A DNA stretch of 64,000 nt, taken from contig NZ_CP054585.1 of NCBI RefSeq assembly GCF_003721435.2, positions 2,542,001-2,606,000 on the forward strand, written 5' to 3'. This stretch comes from Halorubrum sp. CBA1229 (GTDB lineage Archaea; Halobacteriota; Halobacteria; Halobacteriales; Haloferacaceae). Positions within the stretch are counted from its first letter, which is position 1. Each line of letters opens with the position of its first letter. This document shows, one piece after another, positions 59,996 through 64,000 of this stretch. A program made the position numbers and the translations under genes. A model generated the notes under the pieces. It made no database searches and was not told the DNA's origin. It was given only the letters and a program-made list of their open reading frames with translations.

Positions 59996-60544
59996 TCAGG
60001 GCTCCTCGTCCGGGATGTCGTGCGTCCAGCGCGGCTCGATCTCCCGGTTCGCGAGCACGACGCGGTCGCCCGCGTCCGTGTCGATCCGGGTCTTCCGGAG
60101 TTCGATGGCCGCGACCGTGCCGGTCACGCCCTTCGCCTCGACGCGGTACCCCACGTTGAAGTCGGGGTCACGAAGGAGGTAGACGCCCGCCACGGTGTCC
60201 TCGATCATCTCCGAGAGCGCGTACGAGACGCCCAGCGCGATGAAGCCGACGGCGGTGCCGAGGCTCGCCGCGATGTCGCCCATGCCCACGACTTTCAGGA
60301 ACGTCAGCGCGACGCCGAACCACAGGAAGACCGCCGCGAGGGTGACGATGAGGTCGCCCACCAGCTCGCGGTCGCCGACGTACACTCGTTCGATCGAGGT
60401 CCGGACGAGCGAGAGGACGATTCGGACCGTCACATACGCCAGCGTCAGGAAGACAAGTCCCGAGAGCAGCCGCGGGATCGCGACCGCGACGCCGTCGACG
60501 AAGTTCGCGATCGACCGCGCGAGCAGCGACGGAATCTGCGTCAT
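59996..60544 (-). CDS. MscS-family mechanosensitive channel-like protein
   Basis: The 182-residue protein has three helices in the first 100 residues and the pore-lining MscS-type TM3 region (GVALTFLKVVGMGDIAASLGTAVGFIALGVSYALSEMIEDTVAGVYLL). The beta domain follows (FNVGYRVEAKGVTGTVAAIELRKTRIDTDAGDRVVLANREIEPR). It is short relative to the family's 280 or so residues. It probably releases solutes on osmotic downshock. ATG 60544 is the plausible start. Confidence 0.85.
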   Translation of the reverse strand: MTQIPSLLARSIANFVDGVAVAIPRLLSGLVFLTLAYVTVRIVLSLVRTSIERVYVGDRELVGDLIVTLAAVFLWFGVALTFLKVVGMGDIAASLGTAVGFIALGVSYALSEMIEDTVAGVYLLRDPDFNVGYRVEAKGVTGTVAAIELRKTRIDTDAGDRVVLANREIEPRWTHDIPDEEP

Positions 60545-60673
60545 GGCCCAGGCGACGCGGCCCGGCGTCGAAAAGGTGACGGGGTCGGAGGGGCTCGCCG
60601 TCCGAGCCCGACCCCCGAACGCGACCGCCCGGCAAGCGCAACGCCTGTAAGCCCCCGGAGAGAGGGAGTTCGT

Positions 60674-61690
60674 ATGACCGTCTGTGAAGCGCCGGGGAAG
60701 GTGTACCTCTTCGGCGAACACGCCGTCGTCTACGGCGAGCCGGCCGTGCCGGCCGCGATCGAGCGGCGCGCCGCCGTGACCGCCGAGCCGCGGGCGGACG
60801 ACCACGTCCGCGTCGAGGCCGAGGACCTCTCGCTGGACGGGTTCACCGTGGAGTACACCGGCGGCACCGACGACCGCCCCGACGTCGACGTGCCGACGCC
60901 GCTGGTCGAGGCCGCGATGGGGTACGTCGACGCCGCGGTGCGACAGGCCCGGGACGCGGCCGACGCGCCCGAGGCCGGCTTCGACATCACCGTCGAGAGC
61001 GACATCCCGCTCGGGGCCGGGCTCGGCTCCTCGGCCGCCGTCGTCGTCGCGGGGATCGACGCCGCGACACGGGCGCTCGGGGAGCCGCTCGACCGGCGTG
61101 AGCTGGCCGACCGCGCGTACCGCGCCGAGCACGAGGTGCAGGACGGGCAGGCCTCCCGCGCCGACACCTTCTGCTCGACGATGGGCGGCGCTGTCCGCGT
61201 CGAGGGCGACGACTGCGAGCCGATCGCGGCGCCGAACCTGCCGTTCGTCGTCGGCTTCGACGGCGGCGCCGGCGACACCGGCGAGCTCGTGGCCGGCGTC
61301 GGCGAACTGCGCGAGGAGTACGGGTTCGCCGCCGACACCGTCGAGTCGATCGGCGACGTCGTCCGGACCGGCGAAGGACTGCTCGCGGACGCCGAACCGG
61401 ACGCGGAGCCGTCGCCGGAGCTGCTCGCGGAGCTCGGCGAGCTGATGGACTTCAACCACGGGCTGCTCGCCGCGCTCGGCGTCTCGGCGCGGTCGCTCGA
61501 TTCGATGGTGTGGGCGGCCCGGGACGCGGGGGCGCACGGCGCGAAGCTCACCGGCGCGGGCGGCGGCGGCTGTATCGTCGCGCTGGACGAGACGGGCTCG
61601 ACGGAGACCGCGCTCTCGTTCACGCAGGGCTGCGAGGACGCGTTCCGAGCTGAGCTCGCGACCGAGGGCGTCCGGGTGGTGGAGTCGTGA
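60674..61690 (+). CDS. mvk: Mevalonate kinase
   Basis: The 338-residue GHMP kinase has MTVCEAPGKVYLFGEHAVVYGEPAV, the phosphate loop IPLGAGLGSSAAVVVAGIDA near residue 120, the DTFCSTMGGAVR region and the C-terminal GAKLTGAGGGGCIVAL. It phosphorylates mevalonate for isoprenoid lipid synthesis. It overlaps the downstream isopentenyl phosphate kinase gene by four bases, and the two work in the same pathway. Confidence 0.95.
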   Translation: MTVCEAPGKVYLFGEHAVVYGEPAVPAAIERRAAVTAEPRADDHVRVEAEDLSLDGFTVEYTGGTDDRPDVDVPTPLVEAAMGYVDAAVRQARDAADAPEAGFDITVESDIPLGAGLGSSAAVVVAGIDAATRALGEPLDRRELADRAYRAEHEVQDGQASRADTFCSTMGGAVRVEGDDCEPIAAPNLPFVVGFDGGAGDTGELVAGVGELREEYGFAADTVESIGDVVRTGEGLLADAEPDAEPSPELLAELGELMDFNHGLLAALGVSARSLDSMVWAARDAGAHGAKLTGAGGGGCIVALDETGSTETALSFTQGCEDAFRAELATEGVRVVES

Positions 61691-62481
61691 CGGGCGACGG
61701 ACCCGCCCCCGACGCCGGCGGTTCGACGCCCCCAGTCGTGCTCAAGCTCGGCGGGAGCCTGATCACGGAGAAGGACCGGCCCGAGACGCTCGACGACGAC
61801 GCCCTCGCCGCCGCCTGCGACGCGATCGCTGACGCCCTCGCCGACGGATCGGTCGAGCGGCTCGTCGTCGTCCACGGCGGCGGGAGCTTCGGCCACCACC
61901 ACGCCAGCGAGCACGGCGTGTCGACCACCGCGGGGACTCGCGACCCCGCGGCGGTGATGGACGTCCACGGCGCGATGACGACCCTGAACCGGGCGGTACT
62001 CGACCGGCTCCACGACCGCGACGTGCCCGCGGTGCCGGTTCATCCGCTGTCGCTGTCGGCCCGTGCCGAGGGGGTCGACGGCGGCCTCGACCTCCCGCTC
62101 TCTTCGACTGCGACGCTGCTCGGCGAGGGGTTCGTCCCCGTGCTCCACGGCGACGGTGTCGCGACCGCGGGCGAGGGAGTCACCGTCGTCTCCGGCGACG
62201 AGCTGGTCGTCGAGCTCGCCGCCGGGCTCGGTGCGCGCCGGGTGGGGGTCTGCTCGACTGTCCCGGGCGTCCTCGACGCCGACGGCGACGTGATCCCCGC
62301 CATCGACTCGTTCGACGCGGTCGCCGACGCCCTCGGCGCGAGCGACGCGACCGACGTCTCCGGGGGCATGGCGGCGAAGGTGCGGGAGCTCCTGGCGCTC
62401 GACGCGCCGGCGTACGTGTTCGGCGCCGACGGGTTGGCGCCGTTCCTGCGGGGGGGCGACGCCGGCACCCGGGTCGACTGA
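61687..62481 (+). CDS. Isopentenyl phosphate kinase
   Basis: The 264-residue amino acid kinase-fold enzyme has KLGGSLITEKDRPETLD and VVVHGGGSFGHHHASEHG with the conserved catalytic histidine. GDGVATAGEGVTVVSGDELVVELAAGLGARRVGVCSTVPGVLDADG and SGGMAAKVRELLALD follow. It makes isopentenyl diphosphate from isopentenyl phosphate in the archaeal variant of the mevalonate pathway. GTG 61687 lies in the mevalonate kinase stop. Confidence 0.93.
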   Translation: MTGDGPAPDAGGSTPPVVLKLGGSLITEKDRPETLDDDALAAACDAIADALADGSVERLVVVHGGGSFGHHHASEHGVSTTAGTRDPAAVMDVHGAMTTLNRAVLDRLHDRDVPAVPVHPLSLSARAEGVDGGLDLPLSSTATLLGEGFVPVLHGDGVATAGEGVTVVSGDELVVELAAGLGARRVGVCSTVPGVLDADGDVIPAIDSFDAVADALGASDATDVSGGMAAKVRELLALDAPAYVFGADGLAPFLRGGDAGTRVD

Positions 62482-62526
62482 TCGGGGGACAGAACCCTTA
62501 TTCGCCCCACCGTCCTCCCTCTAGGT

Positions 62527-63570
62527 ATGAACGAAGCGGACGTGCGGGAGCAGCTCGCGGACGTCGAGGACCCCGACCTCGGGGACGACATCGTCTCGCT
62601 CGGTCTCGTGAACGACGTCGCCGTCGACGGGGCGGACGGGACGGTCCACGTCTCGCTCGCGCTCGGCGCTCCCTTCTCACCCCACGAGTCGGCGATCGCC
62701 GAGGACGTCCGGGCGGCGCTCGCCGACACGGGCTTGGAGGTGTCGCTCTCGGCGTCGATCCCGGACGAACTGGACGCCGACGAGCAGGTGTTACCCGGCG
62801 TGAAGAACGTGATCGCGGTCGCCTCGGGGAAGGGCGGCGTCGGCAAGTCGACGATGGCCGTGAACATCGCCGCGGGGCTCTCGGAGCTCGGCGCGCGCGT
62901 CGGGCTGTTCGACGCCGACGTCTACGGGCCGAACGTCCCGCGGATGGTCTCGGCCGAGGAGCGCCCGCAGACCGACGGCGAGGCGATCGTCCCCCCGGAG
63001 CGCTTCGGCGTGAAGCTGATGAGCATGGACTTCCTCACCGGCGAGGACGACCCGGTCATCTGGCGCGGGCCGATGGTCCACAAGATCATCACCCAGCTCG
63101 TCGAGGACGTGGAGTGGGGCGAGTTGGACTACGTCGTGATGGACCTGCCGCCGGGGACGGGCGACACCCAGCTCACGATCCTCCAGACGCTCCCGCTGAC
63201 GGGCGCCGTGATCGTCACGACGCCGCAGGAGGTCGCGCTCGACGACGCGGTGAAGGGGCTCCGGATGTTCGGCAAACACGACACGAACGTGCTCGGGATC
63301 GCCGAGAACATGGCCGGCTTCCGGTGCCCCGACTGCGGCGGCTTCCACGAGATCTTCGGCTCCGGCGGCGGGAAGGCGCTGGCGCAGGAGCACGAGCTCC
63401 CGTTCTTGGGGGGCGTCCCGCTCGACCCCGCGGTCCGCACCGGCGGCGACGAGGGCGAGCCGGTGGTTCTGGGGGAGGGCGAGACCGCCGACGCGTTCCG
63501 GGTGATCGTCGAGAACGTCGCTAACAACGCCGGCGTCGTTCGCCGCCGCGGGGTGAGCGAGGGGCGATGA
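62527..63570 (+). CDS. apbC: Mrp/ApbC family iron-sulfur carrier ATPase
   Basis: The 347-residue protein has an N-terminal MIP18/DUF59-like domain (about 1-80: VREQLADVEDPDLGDDIVSLGLV). Then come the ParA-type Walker A ASGKGGVGKSTMAVNIA near residue 100, LFDADVYGPNVPRM and DLPPGTGDTQLT. A C-terminal CPDC motif near residue 260 binds the transferred cluster. It delivers iron-sulfur clusters to target proteins. The stop overlaps the next gene by four bases. Confidence 0.94.
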   Translation: MNEADVREQLADVEDPDLGDDIVSLGLVNDVAVDGADGTVHVSLALGAPFSPHESAIAEDVRAALADTGLEVSLSASIPDELDADEQVLPGVKNVIAVASGKGGVGKSTMAVNIAAGLSELGARVGLFDADVYGPNVPRMVSAEERPQTDGEAIVPPERFGVKLMSMDFLTGEDDPVIWRGPMVHKIITQLVEDVEWGELDYVVMDLPPGTGDTQLTILQTLPLTGAVIVTTPQEVALDDAVKGLRMFGKHDTNVLGIAENMAGFRCPDCGGFHEIFGSGGGKALAQEHELPFLGGVPLDPAVRTGGDEGEPVVLGEGETADAFRVIVENVANNAGVVRRRGVSEGR

Positions 63571-63887
63571 GCGGGGAGAGCGGAGACGACGAGGGCGGCG
63601 ACGAGCACGCCGACCCTCTCGACGCCGCCGGCGTCGACCCGGTCGTCCCCGAGTCGGCCGCGGACGCCGCGGCGGGCGAGTTCCCGGAGGACGACGAGGT
63701 CCGCGCGTTCCTCCGGGAGATCGCGGCCGACGTGCGGGGCGACAGCTCCGAGAGCAAGCAGCTCTCCGCCGTCTTATACCGCGTGTCGGACCTGTACGAC
63801 CCCGACGAGCAGACCTCTCCCGAGGAGATATACCTCAACGTCCGGCACATCATGCGGATCAAAGAGCAGGGCGGGATCGAGCGCTGA
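63567..63887 (+). CDS. Small conserved haloarchaeal acidic protein
   Basis: The 106-residue product has a 40-residue acidic, unstructured start. A compact helical domain follows: DEVRAFLREIAADVRGDSSESKQLSAVLYRVSDLYDPDEQTSPEEIYLNVRHIMRIKEQGG. It overlaps apbC by four bases. I recognise it only as a conserved haloarchaeal protein without known function. Confidence 0.75.
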   Translation: MSGESGDDEGGDEHADPLDAAGVDPVVPESAADAAAGEFPEDDEVRAFLREIAADVRGDSSESKQLSAVLYRVSDLYDPDEQTSPEEIYLNVRHIMRIKEQGGIER

Positions 63888-63923
63888 CCGGACCGCGACG
63901 GCGGCGATCCGCGACGGCGGGAG

Positions 63924-64000
63924 TCAGTCCTCCGGGGCCGTCTCGGCGGGGTCGATCGGCCCGTCGTCGAGCGGGGTCGCGTCGTCGACGACCGCGGCGA
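63924..64000 (-). CDS. 3' end of a leftward gene running off the window
   Basis: A leftward frame is open from the window edge to TGA at 63924-63926. The visible C terminus (VVDDATPLDDGPIDPAETAPED) is acidic, as is common for haloarchaeal proteins. Only 24 residues are visible, so the product cannot be named. Confidence 0.5.
   Translation of the reverse strand, partial: AAVVDDATPLDDGPIDPAETAPED

Noticed and set aside
1-64000. CRISPR arrays
   Set aside because: No regularly spaced short repeats with unique spacers were seen; the tandem repeats in the giant surface protein gene are in-frame coding repeats.

Overview
The window is haloarchaeal and most like Halorubrum. Host genes are very GC-rich, proteins are strongly acidic, TATA boxes sit about 25-30 bases ahead of many starts (leaderless mRNAs), the substrate-binding lipoprotein has a twin-arginine plus lipobox signal, and the S13-S4-S11-RpoD-L18e-L13-S9-RpoN-RpoK-enolase-S2 operon with embedded tRNAs is the haloarchaeal type. 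No database search was possible; product names rest on motifs visible in the translations.

Left chromosomal part (1-17,080): the start of aspartate-semialdehyde dehydrogenase, an NhaC-type antiporter, two tandem PH-domain membrane proteins, a conserved membrane protein, a metallo-beta-lactamase-fold hydrolase, tRNA-His with a 28-base duplicated 3' end just downstream, a DUF5814-like protein, heme A synthase, a four-gene polar amino acid ABC importer, an alcohol dehydrogenase, a PAS/histidine kinase, the replication factor C large subunit and an enoyl-CoA hydratase.

Middle (17,105-49,686): a 32.6-kb integrated element in the 3' end of tRNA-Pro(GGG), bounded by a 17-base identical core inside a 40-base repeat (36/40). 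Its left arm is a leftward operon ending in a tyrosine integrase, with a J-domain protein, a PadR-like regulator and several small zinc proteins. Next come AT-richer accessory genes, including an AlbA_2/Schlafen-type protein, an Orc1/Cdc6 initiator and a second, catalytic-domain-only recombinase. The core is a 13-kb rightward, translationally coupled operon (32,234-45,214). It encodes two secreted or anchored ectodomain proteins (480 and 1303 aa), a 619-aa membrane protein, about eight small membrane proteins, a P-loop NTPase and two micro-ORFs. It looks like the structural module of a membrane-enveloped provirus or a vesicle-transmitted plasmid. The right arm is a leftward operon ending in a 630-aa protein with a winged helix, possibly a replication protein.

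Three short segments inside the element (25,997-27,028; 30,467-31,785; 45,282-45,848) are bounded by inverted GGCTCTGTTGAAATCC-type ends. None encodes a transposase; each carries one different passenger gene (coiled-coil membrane protein, histidine kinase, RidA-like protein). Two have 8-base target duplications, one perfect and one 7/8. They look like non-autonomous cargo-carrying relatives of IS6-family elements.

Right chromosomal part (49,674-64,000): tRNA-Pro, Cbf5/TruB, cytidylate kinase, a small membrane protein, a zinc-type oxidoreductase, tRNA-Ser and the ribosomal/RNA polymerase operon through S2. Then come a DUF4870 membrane protein, an MscS-like channel, mevalonate kinase and isopentenyl phosphate kinase (consecutive parts of archaeal lipid precursor synthesis), an Mrp/ApbC iron-sulfur carrier, a small conserved protein and the 3' end of a leftward gene.
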